NCBI RefSeq assembly: GCF_020179475.1
Contig: NZ_JAILXZ010000006.1
Span: forward strand, 1 to 64,000
Length of the DNA: 64,000 bases
Direction of reading: 5' to 3'
Source: Novosphingobium huizhouense
GTDB lineage: Bacteria > Pseudomonadota > Alphaproteobacteria > Sphingomonadales > Sphingomonadaceae
The notes beneath the pieces are model-generated. The model was not told the origin of the DNA, did not search any database, and was given only the letters and a program-made list of their open reading frames with translations. A program made the translations under genes and the position numbers. Of the stretch, positions 9,857 to 18,450 are shown piece after piece; the first letter of the stretch is position 1; each line of letters starts with the position of its first letter.

Positions 9857-10372
9857 ATGTCGCTGCTCGCCCGCCTGTTCGGCCAGACGCAGGATGACCG
9901 CGCCGTGGCAAGGCCGCTGTGGCACAAGGTCGTCGAGATCGCGCGCGAGAAGGAATGGTATCGCGACTGCGGCATTGCCGACACCGTGGGCGGACGCTTC
10001 GACGCGATCACCCTGATCCTGAGCGTCGTGCTGCTGCGGATGGAGCGCGACCCGGAGCTGATCGAGCCCTCGGTGCGCCTGACCGAGCTGTTCGTCGAGG
10101 ACATGGACGGGCAACTGCGCGAAAGCGGCGTGGGCGACCTGATGGTCGGCAAGCACGTCGGCAAGCTGATGAGCACGCTCGGCGGCCGGCTCGGGGCCTA
10201 TCGCGACGGGCTGGCCGCCGGCGAGGCCGCGCTCGGGGAGGCGATCGCCCGCAACGTCACGCTGGTCGACGGCGCGGACCCGCTGCGCGTCGCCCGGCGC
10301 GTCCGGGCCTTTGCCGCCGGACTGTCGCTGATTCCCGCCCATCGCGTGCTCGCCGCGGAGATCGGCAAGTGA
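9857..10372 (+). CDS. Cytochrome bc1 chaperone, CBP3 family
   Basis: A 171-residue protein of the ubiquinol-cytochrome c chaperone family (related to yeast Cbp3/UQCC1), found in alphaproteobacteria and mitochondria. The family helps synthesise or assemble cytochrome b of respiratory complex III. Diagnostic stretches are HKVVEIAREKEWYRDCGIAD near 23-42 and TLILSVVLLRMERD near 52-65, followed by LTELFVEDMDGQLRESGVGD. It is probably cytoplasmic or peripheral to the membrane. Its TGA overlaps the GTG start of the DUF177 gene as GTGA, implying translational coupling, an arrangement I recall from other alphaproteobacteria. Confidence 0.85.
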   Translation: MSLLARLFGQTQDDRAVARPLWHKVVEIAREKEWYRDCGIADTVGGRFDAITLILSVVLLRMERDPELIEPSVRLTELFVEDMDGQLRESGVGDLMVGKHVGKLMSTLGGRLGAYRDGLAAGEAALGEAIARNVTLVDGADPLRVARRVRAFAAGLSLIPAHRVLAAEIGK

Positions 10373-10887
10373 GCGCGCCTGCCAGCGAGTTCAGCCGGGT
10401 GATCGACCTGCGCCAGATCAGCGACGCGCCGATCGTGCTCGAACCGACCGGGGACGAACGCCGCCGCCTTGCCGGGCGGTTCGCGATCAGCGCGGTCGAC
10501 CGGCTTCGCGCCGAAGTCACGCTCGTCCGCGACGGCGAGAAGGTGCTCGCGTCCGGCCGCCTCGTTGCCGACATCGTCCAGCCTTGCGCGATCTCCGGCG
10601 AGGACTTCGCCGTCCATGTCGACGAGCCGATCGCGTTGCGCTTCGTGCCGCCGGGCCGCCACGCTCCCGACGAGGAGCTCGAGATCACCGCCGACGAATG
10701 CGACGAGATCGAGTTCGAGGGCCTGACCATCGACCTCGGCGAAGCGGTCGCGCAGAGCCTTGCTCTGGCGATCGATCCCTTTGCCGAGGGACCCGAAGCC
10801 GAGCGTGCGCGTATCGAGCACAATCTGGCGGGCGATCCCTCGAGCGGGCCGTTCGCCGCCCTCGCCGCGCTCAGGAAGAAGGATTGA
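10369..10887 (+). CDS. DUF177 (YceD-like) protein
   Basis: A 172-residue protein of the DUF177/YceD family, which in other bacteria is encoded beside ribosomal protein L32 and is implicated in large-subunit rRNA accumulation. The family core appears as VQPCAISGEDFAVHVDEPIA in the middle, followed by acidic EELEITADECDEIEFEG. It starts at GTG 10369, within the stop of the CBP3 gene. Neither rpmF nor plsX follows; a MATE pump does. Cytoplasmic. The family call is firm and the exact role uncertain. Confidence 0.8.
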   Translation: MSAPASEFSRVIDLRQISDAPIVLEPTGDERRRLAGRFAISAVDRLRAEVTLVRDGEKVLASGRLVADIVQPCAISGEDFAVHVDEPIALRFVPPGRHAPDEELEITADECDEIEFEGLTIDLGEAVAQSLALAIDPFAEGPEAERARIEHNLAGDPSSGPFAALAALRKKD

Positions 10888-10891
10888 CGCC

Positions 10892-12352
10892 ATGGACGCC
10901 CCGGTAGCCGCTCCCGCCCGCGCCGGGGCGCGCGACCTTACCCAAGGTCCGATCCTGCAGACGCTGATCGCGTTCTCCGCGCCGACGCTGCTGTCGAACG
11001 TGCTGCAATCGCTGAACGGGTCGGTCAACGCGATCTGGGTGGGACGCCTGCTCGGCGGCGACGCCCTTGCCGCCACGGCCAATGCCAACGTCGTGATGTT
11101 CCTCGTCTTTGCCGGCGTGTTCGGGTTCGGCATGGCCGCGACGATCAAGGTCGGGCAGGCGTTCGGCGCGGGCAATGTCGATTCCGCGCGGCGCACGTTC
11201 GGCAGCGCGGTGGGGCTGTGCGTCGGCCTTTCGGCTATCGTCGCCGGCGCGGGGTGGATCTTCGCGCCGGCGCTGCTGCGCGCCATGGCCACCCCGCCCG
11301 AAGTGTTCCAGTATGCGCTCGACTACCTGCGGGTGATCTTCGTCTCGATGCCGGCCTCGATGATCACGCTGATGATCGGCATGGGCCTGCGCGGCGCGGG
11401 CGATGCGCAGACGTCGTTGCGCTTCATGATCCTCTCGGTCGTGCTCGACGTCGGCCTCAACCCGCTGCTCATCGGCGGCATCGGCCCGTTTCCCCGTCTC
11501 GGCATCGCCGGCTCGGCGGCGGCGACGACCGTTTCGGCGCTCGTCTCGATGCTCGCGCTGCTGGTCTATGTCTATGCCCGCAACCTCCCGCTGCGGCTGA
11601 AGGGCGCGGAGCTCGGCTACCTGGTGCCGCGCGCCGACGAGCTGCGCTATATCGTCGGCAAGGGCCTGCCGATGGGCGCGCAGATGCTGATCGTCTCGCT
11701 GGCCGGCATCGTCATGGTCGGGCTCGTCAACCGCGAGGGCGCCACGTTCAGCGCGGCCTATGGCGCCTCGCTGCAGCTGTGGAACTACCTGCAGATGCCG
11801 GCGCTTGCGATCTCGGCCGCGGTTTCGGCGATGGCCGCGCAGGCCATCGGCGCCGGGCTCGCCCAGCGCCTCGGTCAGATCACGCGCGCCGGAATCGGGC
11901 TGAACCTTGCGATCACCGGCGCGATGACGGTGCTGGTGCTGCTGTTCGACCGCCCCGTGCTCGGCCTGTTCCTCGGCGCGAGCAGCCCGGCGGTCGAGCT
12001 TGCGCGGCACATCCAGTACCTCGCGATCTGGACCTACATCCTGTTCGGCGTGACGATCGTGCTGTTCGGCACGATGCGCGCGGGCGGCGCGGTGCTCGCC
12101 CCGCTCGTGATCCTCTCGATCAGCATGTACCCGGTACGGCTGGGCTTCTACGCATTGACCCGCGACCTCCTGGGGTCGAACGCGCTGTGGCTTTCGTTCA
12201 CCGTCGGCTCGACCGTGTCGATGGTCCTCGCGATCCTCGCCTACCGCCGCTCGAGCTGGCGCGCCCGGGCGCGCGCCGTCGCGCCCGAGCAATGCGCCGA
12301 GGAAACCCACGCGGACGGCGATTGCGCCGGGCGAATGGCGCCCGCCCTCTGA
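10892..12352 (+). CDS. MATE family efflux transporter
   Basis: A polytopic inner-membrane protein of 486 residues with about twelve hydrophobic segments and the internal duplication of MATE antiporters. These exchange Na+ or H+ for cationic drugs or metabolites. The first half contains LLSNVLQSLNGSVNAIWVGR and GFGMAATIKVGQAFGAGN, and the second half repeats this as NREGATFSAAYGASLQLWNY. The start ATG lies four bases after the DUF177 stop, so it may be co-transcribed. It converges on the HerA-like gene, with only seven bases between the stops. Substrate is unknown. Confidence 0.85.
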   Translation: MDAPVAAPARAGARDLTQGPILQTLIAFSAPTLLSNVLQSLNGSVNAIWVGRLLGGDALAATANANVVMFLVFAGVFGFGMAATIKVGQAFGAGNVDSARRTFGSAVGLCVGLSAIVAGAGWIFAPALLRAMATPPEVFQYALDYLRVIFVSMPASMITLMIGMGLRGAGDAQTSLRFMILSVVLDVGLNPLLIGGIGPFPRLGIAGSAAATTVSALVSMLALLVYVYARNLPLRLKGAELGYLVPRADELRYIVGKGLPMGAQMLIVSLAGIVMVGLVNREGATFSAAYGASLQLWNYLQMPALAISAAVSAMAAQAIGAGLAQRLGQITRAGIGLNLAITGAMTVLVLLFDRPVLGLFLGASSPAVELARHIQYLAIWTYILFGVTIVLFGTMRAGGAVLAPLVILSISMYPVRLGFYALTRDLLGSNALWLSFTVGSTVSMVLAILAYRRSSWRARARAVAPEQCAEETHADGDCAGRMAPAL

Positions 12353-12359
12353 GGCGCGC

Positions 12360-14015
12360 CTAGCGCGACTGCGCGCGCCAGCGCTGGACGGTGCGCTCGA
12401 CCGCGGCCTCCTCGCCGCCGCTCCTCGACCACAGGTGCGAGAACGAGGGATCGTCCGAGGCCGGGCGCAAGGCCGCATCGAGCTCGTCGAAGGTGACGCG
12501 CAGCGGGATCGTGACGCCTTCGCCGCAGATGATGCATTCGCGGTTCTTGAGCGCCGGGATCGAATCGAGGAAGCCGCGCGCGCCTTCGGGCATCGCGGCG
12601 CGCACGAAGGCCTGGTCGCGATCGTTGTTGAGGCGCATCGCGATGATCGTACCGCACTGCGAGAGCACCCCTTCGGCAAGATCGGAGGGGCGCTGGGTGA
12701 TGAGGCCGAGGCTGACCCCGTACTTGCGCCCTTCCTTGGCGATGCGCGACAGGATGCGGCCGACCGACGAGCCATCGGCGTTCTTCTCGCTCGGCACGTA
12801 GCGGTGTGCTTCCTCGCAGACCAGCAGCACCGGGCGGGTCTCCTCGTCGCGCGACCAGATGGCGTAGTCGAACACCAGCCGGCTGAGCACGGCGACCACC
12901 GTCGAGACGATGTCGCTCGGGACGCCCGAGACGTCGATGATCGAGATCGGGCGGCCGTCGGCCGGCATGCGGAACACGCGCGAGATGAACTCGGCCATGG
13001 TGTCGCCGACCAGCATGCCCGAGAACATGAACTGGTAGCGCGGGTCGTTCTTGATCTCGTCGAGCTTGGACCTGATCCGCATGTAGGGCACCGAGTTGGT
13101 GCCCTTTTCGAGCTTGCCCATCTCGTTCGACAGGATCTGCGCGAGGTCGGAAAGCAGGTACGGGATCGGGCTGTCGACGGTGATCTTGCCGATATGTTCG
13201 GCGAGGCGATTGCGCTGGCGCGCGGCGAGCAGGCATTTGCCGAGGATGTCGGCGTCGATCTGCCGGTCCGCGCCGCTGGTGGTGAGGAATATCTCGCAAT
13301 GTTCCTCGAAGTTCATCAGCCAGTAGGGCATCTGCAGGTTGGACACGTCGAGCAGCTGGCCGATGCCGCGGAAGGCCTGGCCGTATTCGCCGTGCGGATC
13401 GATCATCACCACGTGGCCTTGCGGCGCGGACTCGCAGATGCGGTGCAGGATCAGCGCCGCGCTCGTCGACTTTCCGGTCCCGGTCGAGCCGAGCAACGCG
13501 AAGTGCTTGCCGAGGAAGGCGTCGATGTAGAGCCCAGCGCGGATGTCGCGGCTGGGGAAGACGGTGCCGATCGCGACGTTGGCGCGCCCGTCGCTGGCGT
13601 AGATCTGGCGCAAGTCGCCGCTGGTCGCGGGATAGACCAGCGAACCGGGAATGGGATAGCGCGTCACGCCGCGGCGGAAGGCGAAGATGCGGCCGGTCAG
13701 CCGCTCTTCCTCGCCCTCGCCGAGGAAGTCGACGCGCGCGATGATGCAGTGGTCCAGCCCGTTCTCGTGGCGCTGCGTGCGCACGCTCGCCAGCAGCCAG
13801 GAGTTGCCGACGCGGATCTTGATCTGGCTGCCGACCTGCCCCGACAGCGAGACCGACGGGTCGGCGTCGCCCATGCATTCCTCGAGCCGCCTGAGATCGA
13901 GCGCGATCTGGCTGCCGGAGCCCGCGACGTCGATCACCGAGCCGATCGGCAGGCGGGCATTGTCGTCGGCACGGGCCGGCTCGGCGACCAGGCCCTGCAT
14001 GCTCATGTCGGTCAT
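12360..14015 (-). CDS. HerA-like ATPase
   Basis: A 551-residue ATPase with a HerA-like N-terminal HAS-barrel (about 20-150) and a RecA-fold DUF87-type motor. Walker A GSTGTGKS is at 176-183, Walker B in the RPVLLVCEEAHRYVP segment, and an arginine-rich LITQRPSDLAEGVLSQCGTI region follows. Related proteins are hexameric DNA translocases. In archaea they work with the nuclease NurA, but no nurA-like gene is adjacent here. Bacterial members like this one are common in Sphingomonadales and their role is unproven. It appears to be transcribed alone, with 99 bp to the upstream gene. Confidence 0.82.
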   Translation of the reverse strand: MTDMSMQGLVAEPARADDNARLPIGSVIDVAGSGSQIALDLRRLEECMGDADPSVSLSGQVGSQIKIRVGNSWLLASVRTQRHENGLDHCIIARVDFLGEGEEERLTGRIFAFRRGVTRYPIPGSLVYPATSGDLRQIYASDGRANVAIGTVFPSRDIRAGLYIDAFLGKHFALLGSTGTGKSTSAALILHRICESAPQGHVVMIDPHGEYGQAFRGIGQLLDVSNLQMPYWLMNFEEHCEIFLTTSGADRQIDADILGKCLLAARQRNRLAEHIGKITVDSPIPYLLSDLAQILSNEMGKLEKGTNSVPYMRIRSKLDEIKNDPRYQFMFSGMLVGDTMAEFISRVFRMPADGRPISIIDVSGVPSDIVSTVVAVLSRLVFDYAIWSRDEETRPVLLVCEEAHRYVPSEKNADGSSVGRILSRIAKEGRKYGVSLGLITQRPSDLAEGVLSQCGTIIAMRLNNDRDQAFVRAAMPEGARGFLDSIPALKNRECIICGEGVTIPLRVTFDELDAALRPASDDPSFSHLWSRSGGEEAAVERTVQRWRAQSR

Positions 14016-14114
14016 CTGCTACCTGCCCCTTCCTGCGCACGCGGCGGCAATCTGTCGATCGTCGCTAGGCCAGGCACGGTTAACAAGCGGCTAAGTGGTC
14101 GCCTGAAGGGTCGG

Positions 14115-14873
14115 TCAGACGAGCGCGAACAGCCTTCCCGCCAGCCAGCCCATGCCGACCGACAGCAGCACGGCGAAAAGCCCGTAGATCAGGCCGTTGT
14201 TCTCGGCATTGAGCGCGACGAAGCGTTCGAAGCCTTCCTTCCTGACTTCGACGCGGGTGATCGCGGACGCGACCACCCTGCCGTTGCGGATCGCGAAGGT
14301 TTCGGCGGTATAGGTTCCGGTCTGGACGCTCGAGGGCAGCGCGATGCGCGCCTGGTAGAGCACGTCGCCGCTGGTGTGCACGGCGAAGTCGCTTTGCTGG
14401 TAAAGGCCCTGGCGCTGCATCAGGTCGACGAGCCCGGCCGAGAACCGGCGCTGCTCGGCCGGATCGATCACTCCGATGGGGGAGAGCTGCAGCCACTTGA
14501 GGCCCAGTTCGTAGATCGCGGCGGTCTTGTCGTCGATGATGCGGTCGATCGGCCGGGTCGAGGCGACCGCGAAGAAGGTCGGGGCCGAGCGGAACTCGGT
14601 GCTGTCGGCATTGATCCAGATGCCCGCCACCTTCTGCTTCTCGCGCAGGACGATCGACCGCGCGGGCCCTTCGAGCACGATGACGATGTCGGTGCCCTGC
14701 ATCGCGCGGGTCCCCTCGGGCGAGAGGATCGCGCCGAACAGCAGCAGGTCGGCCCCGGTGAAGCCCTGCCGCACCTGGATCTCGTGCTGCGAGATTTCGG
14801 GCACGAGCACCGGTTCGCGCGCGCCGCCGAGCAGCAGCAGGCTCGCCGCCAGGAACAGCGCCCGCGCGATCAC
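14115..14873 (-). CDS. TIGR02186 family membrane protein
   Basis: A 252-residue protein matching the alphaproteobacterial TIGR02186 family. It has a signal-like hydrophobic N-terminus (MIARALFLAASLLLLGG), a predicted periplasmic beta-rich domain, and one C-terminal membrane segment near 228-248. The sequence around EISQHEIQVRQGFTGADLLL is characteristic. Its ATG overlaps the stop of the TSUP permease gene by four bases, so the two are translationally coupled. The family is commonly found beside such permeases, which suggests an accessory role in sulfite, sulfonate or related anion export. That role is inferred from context only. Confidence 0.78.
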   Translation of the reverse strand: MIARALFLAASLLLLGGAREPVLVPEISQHEIQVRQGFTGADLLLFGAILSPEGTRAMQGTDIVIVLEGPARSIVLREKQKVAGIWINADSTEFRSAPTFFAVASTRPIDRIIDDKTAAIYELGLKWLQLSPIGVIDPAEQRRFSAGLVDLMQRQGLYQQSDFAVHTSGDVLYQARIALPSSVQTGTYTAETFAIRNGRVVASAITRVEVRKEGFERFVALNAENNGLIYGLFAVLLSVGMGWLAGRLFALV

Positions 14874-15784
14874 AAGGGCACCACGGTGTAGATCTCGTCG
14901 GGCCGATAGCCGAGCCCGAGGGCCATGCGCACCGCCACGCCGAACACGATCACGGCAAGGATCAGGCGCAACTGCTCGGGCTTCGCCTTCTGCGCGAACT
15001 GCGCGCCGATCTGCGCCCCCGAGACCGAGCCCAGCAGCAGCAGCGACGCAAGCACGATGTCGACCGCGCGCGTGGTCAGGGCGTGCATCATTGTCGTCGC
15101 CATGGTCACGAACAGGATCTGGAACAGCGAGGTGCCGACCACCACGCTCGCGCCCATGCCGAGGATGTAGAGCATCGCCGGCACCAGGATGAAGCCGCCG
15201 CCGATCCCCATCAGCATCGTCAGCACGCCGGTCGCCATGCCCAGCAGCAGCGGCGCGAGCGGCGAGATGTAGAGGCCCGAGCGATAGAACCGCCAGCGCA
15301 GCGGCAGGCTCGCGACGAGGGGGTGATGCCGCCGCTTCCGCGCCGGAAGCGGGGTCCCGCGCCGCTGGGCGCGCAACGCGGTGACGCTTTCGTGAGCCAT
15401 CAGCCCGCCGATCCCGCCCAGCAGCAGGACATAGAGCACGTTGATCACCGTATCGATCTGGCCGAGCGACTGCAGGAGCCGGAACAGCAGCGCGCCGATG
15501 CCGGTGCCGAGAATGCCGCCGGCGACGAGCACGCCGCCCATCTGGTAGTCGATCCCGCCGCGCCGGGCATGGGCGAACGCCCCCGACACGCTCGCGCCGG
15601 TCACCTGGCTCGCGGCGGAGGCGGCGGCCACCGTCGGCGGGACGCCGTAGAAGATCAGCAGCGGGGTGGTGAGAAATCCGCCGCCCACCCCGAACATCCC
15701 CGACAGCAGACCGGTCAGCGCGCCGAGCCCGACGATGACGAGGCCATTGACCGCGAGGTTGGCGATGGGAAGGTAGACGTCCAT
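14870..15784 (-). CDS. TSUP family permease (TauE/SafE-like)
   Basis: A 304-residue inner-membrane protein of the TSUP (TauE/SafE) family with about eight hydrophobic segments. The two half-repeats are visible as LLSGMFGVGGGFLTTPLLI near residues 24-42 and LTMLMGIGGGFILVPAMLY in the second half, both containing the G(I/V)GGGF signature. Family members move sulfite, sulfolactate, sulfoacetate or related organic anions. The ATG at 15784 gives the normal N-terminus. It is the first gene of a coupled pair with the TIGR02186 gene and begins 71 bp after the NfrA-like gene ends. Confidence 0.85.
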   Translation of the reverse strand: MDVYLPIANLAVNGLVIVGLGALTGLLSGMFGVGGGFLTTPLLIFYGVPPTVAAASAASQVTGASVSGAFAHARRGGIDYQMGGVLVAGGILGTGIGALLFRLLQSLGQIDTVINVLYVLLLGGIGGLMAHESVTALRAQRRGTPLPARKRRHHPLVASLPLRWRFYRSGLYISPLAPLLLGMATGVLTMLMGIGGGFILVPAMLYILGMGASVVVGTSLFQILFVTMATTMMHALTTRAVDIVLASLLLLGSVSGAQIGAQFAQKAKPEQLRLILAVIVFGVAVRMALGLGYRPDEIYTVVPL

Positions 15785-15855
15785 CTCGCGACCTTCGCTA
15801 GCGCAGCCGCGCCCGCATGGAAATGTCGCAGCCCGCTCTTTTTGCCCGGGATCGG

Positions 15856-16968
15856 TCAGAAGCCGGTCGACAGGGTCAGCGCCGGCCCCGAACCCGGCGC
15901 GGCATCGCCCGCGACCCGCACGCGCCAATCGGCTGCGACCTGCACCGGCCTTCCCGCGATCGCGGTCCGCAGCGCCGCCCGCGGCCCCACGTCCAGCCGG
16001 GTCGCGCCCTTCTGCCCGCCCGCCCAGGCGCCGCCGCCGAGCCGCAGCTCGACCCCTGCGAGCGGCAGCGGGATGCGTCGCTCGACGGTTGCCTGCGCAT
16101 CGAAGAACGGCGTGGCCCCCGCCCCGCCGACCCAGCCAGCTTGCGCATAGACGTTGCCCTCGATCCCGAACGGAAGCCTCGCCGGCGGCACTTCGCTGAC
16201 CGCCGCGAGCGCCGGACGAAGGGCCATGCCCTGCCCGTCGCGCTGCAGGCGCGCCTCGCCGAGAAGCGCCAGCGGGATCCGCGGCAACGGGCGCAGGCCG
16301 AGCCCGGCAGCGAGCTGCGCCTCGTCGTGTCCGGTCGCACCGGCGATCCGCACGTAGGCGAAGGCGGGCGCACGCGGGCCGGCGCCGAAGGTCCTGCGCA
16401 CGACCAGCCCGTACTGGCTCGCCCCGTAGGACGGCACGAGCCCGGCAAGCGTACCGGACGGCCCGCCGTTGCGCACGAGCAGCCAGGCATCGGCCGACCA
16501 GCGACGTCCTCCATGCGCGGGCCCATGGTCCGCCCCGCGGTTCGCCCCGTGGTCCACGCCGCGGGCCGGCGCGCCGGCAAGCGAGGGGAACGCGGACGGG
16601 GGCTGTGGACCGACCACCGGTCGCGGCGCGGGCCGGGCCTCGTCGCGGGGGGCAGGAACGTCGCCGGAAAGCCAGGGATCGCGGCGCGCGACGAGTCGCC
16701 GCGCGCCGCGATCGGGCGCCGTGCCCGACGCCGAAGCTCGGCGCCGTGCAGCGGGGCGCTCGGTCGAGGCCGCGCGGGCGAGCGCGATCCCGGCATGGGT
16801 CCTGCCCGATAGGAGCGGCGACGGCAAAAGCGCGTCCGGTCGCGACCGTTGCAGGTCCGTGGCCAGCAGGATGGCTCTCGCCCCGATCCACAGGCACAGC
16901 ACCGCGATGAGAGAGAAGAGTGGCTGACCACGGCGGCGCGAAGGGCTCAGTGCGACCGACGCGGTCAC
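15856..16968 (-). CDS. NfrA C-terminal-like outer membrane protein
   Basis: A 370-residue protein that I assign tentatively to the NfrA C-terminal beta-barrel family. Residues 1-35 hold an Arg-rich start and one hydrophobic signal or anchor. About 40-170 is low-complexity, Pro/Arg/Ala-rich, with an Asp-His-Gly-rich stretch. The last 200 residues alternate polar and hydrophobic positions and end LTLSTGF, with the terminal Phe typical of outer-membrane barrels. GGGAWAGGQKGATRLDVGPR resembles the NfrA C-terminal signature. The TPR-rich N-terminal half of E. coli NfrA is absent. GTG 16968 overlaps the stop of the glycosyltransferase gene as GTGA. Confidence 0.6.
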   Translation of the reverse strand: MTASVALSPSRRRGQPLFSLIAVLCLWIGARAILLATDLQRSRPDALLPSPLLSGRTHAGIALARAASTERPAARRRASASGTAPDRGARRLVARRDPWLSGDVPAPRDEARPAPRPVVGPQPPSAFPSLAGAPARGVDHGANRGADHGPAHGGRRWSADAWLLVRNGGPSGTLAGLVPSYGASQYGLVVRRTFGAGPRAPAFAYVRIAGATGHDEAQLAAGLGLRPLPRIPLALLGEARLQRDGQGMALRPALAAVSEVPPARLPFGIEGNVYAQAGWVGGAGATPFFDAQATVERRIPLPLAGVELRLGGGAWAGGQKGATRLDVGPRAALRTAIAGRPVQVAADWRVRVAGDAAPGSGPALTLSTGF

Positions 16969-18350
16969 CGCACCGCAGCCGGCACCATGGATGGATGCGC
17001 GAAGTGCACCGTATGGTCCCACCGGACCAGGCCGCTGCGAAGCGCGGCGAGGTAAGCGCCGAGCGCACGCCGGCCGGCCATGATCGCGACGATGTTGGCG
17101 AGCGGCATCCGCGCGATCGCGAGCAAGCCTTCGGCCGCGCCGTATTCGCGCGTGGTGAAGGCCGCGCGCATCGCCACGCGCCAGGCGAGGGCCACGAAGT
17201 TGAAGATCAGCAGCGCGCGAATGACCGGGTCCGGCGGGGGCGGAGCAGAGAGGCCCGACCAGACGCCCACCGCCGTGAGCGGCGTCAGCACGATCAGGAG
17301 ATAGCCGACGGCAAGCACCAGCGCGGTGAGCGGCCCGCGCCGGTCGCGCAGCCGCATCCACAGTTCGAGCGGCCGCGCGCTCCAGCCGAGCCGCTCCCAG
17401 CCCTGGTAGGCGATGCCGTGAAGCCAGCGGGTCTTCTGCCGTACCGCGCTCGACAGGCTGCCGGGGAAGAACTCGCGGGTGGCGACGAGGCCCCCGCGGG
17501 CATCGCGCAGGCGCAGGAACCGCGCGCGGCGGCCGATTTCCCCGACGAGCAGGCCGAATTCGTAGTCTTCCGTCAGGCACTCCGCCGCGAACGGCTCCCG
17601 ACCGCCGCGCCGCGCCGCGATTGCGTCGATCGCCTCGCGCCGGAAGGCGCAGCCCACCCCGGCCGCCGGCAACCCGACGCCGAGCCAGTCGCGCACCACC
17701 ATCCCCTTGCCGTGGCTTTCGGCGAACTCGTCGCAATAGTGCCCGGCGATCCAGCGCGAGGCCGCCTGGGGCTCGGGACGGACCGGAAGCTGGACGAAAT
17801 CGGCCGTGTCGAGCGCGCGGTCAAGCGCGACCAGCGCGTCGCGGTGAACCATGTCCTCGGCATCGTGGAGAATGACCGCGCGCACGCGGCACTTGCTCCG
17901 CACCTCGTCGTCGCGCATCGCGGCGTAGAGCCGGTTGAGGCAATCGGCCTTGGTGGTGGGCCCATCGACATCGTGAACCACGATGCGCAGCCGCGGATCG
18001 TTGCCCGCTGCGGTCATCGCCGCCAGAGTCGCGGCGTCGTTGCGATAGCAGCCGGCATAGATCAGCAGATCGCGCTGCGGCCAGACCGACAGGCAGTGCG
18101 ACAGCATCGCCCCGACCACGCCGGCCTCCTGCCAGGCGGGAACCAGCACCGCGGACACGCCGCGCAAGGGCGCATTGCTGCGGGTCTCGACCCGCCCCGT
18201 CCGCACGCGGCCGGTGATCCGCAACCACAGCCACAGGAGGTCGACGCCCCATTCGTCGAGGGCGCCGATCGCGAACCAGACGGCGGCGAAGAGCAGCAGT
18301 TCGTGTTGTATCCGGCCCAGCCAGTCGAGGGCCATGGTCACTGGCATCAT
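16965..18350 (-). CDS. NfrB-like inner membrane glycosyltransferase
   Basis: A 461-residue processive-type family 2 glycosyltransferase resembling NfrB (bacteriophage N4 adsorption protein B). A membrane segment lies near 18-45, then the catalytic domain with the acidic motif HDAED at 162-166, TED at 260-262 and the QxxRW-type motif RQKTRW at 304-309. Two or more C-terminal helices and a WDHTVH tail follow, like the end of the NfrB transferase region. The C-terminal MshEN c-di-GMP-binding domain of E. coli NfrB is missing. In E. coli, NfrAB makes and exports an N-acetylmannosamine-containing exopolysaccharide. Here the polymer is unknown. Confidence 0.72.
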   Translation of the reverse strand: MMPVTMALDWLGRIQHELLLFAAVWFAIGALDEWGVDLLWLWLRITGRVRTGRVETRSNAPLRGVSAVLVPAWQEAGVVGAMLSHCLSVWPQRDLLIYAGCYRNDAATLAAMTAAGNDPRLRIVVHDVDGPTTKADCLNRLYAAMRDDEVRSKCRVRAVILHDAEDMVHRDALVALDRALDTADFVQLPVRPEPQAASRWIAGHYCDEFAESHGKGMVVRDWLGVGLPAAGVGCAFRREAIDAIAARRGGREPFAAECLTEDYEFGLLVGEIGRRARFLRLRDARGGLVATREFFPGSLSSAVRQKTRWLHGIAYQGWERLGWSARPLELWMRLRDRRGPLTALVLAVGYLLIVLTPLTAVGVWSGLSAPPPPDPVIRALLIFNFVALAWRVAMRAAFTTREYGAAEGLLAIARMPLANIVAIMAGRRALGAYLAALRSGLVRWDHTVHFAHPSMVPAAVR

Positions 18351-18450
18351 GTCCTGTGCCCCAGCCGTTTGACGAGGTTCACTTGAGGCTGCAAGTAAGG
18401 ACCGCGATGCCCTAACGGCAAAGCAGACTGAACAGGGTTTTGGCTCGAAT

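Noticed and set aside
12435..14891. A plus-strand open frame of about 818 codons antisense to the HerA-like and TIGR02186 genes
   Set aside because: Composition is typical of an antisense shadow, and the minus-strand genes have clear motifs and coupled starts.
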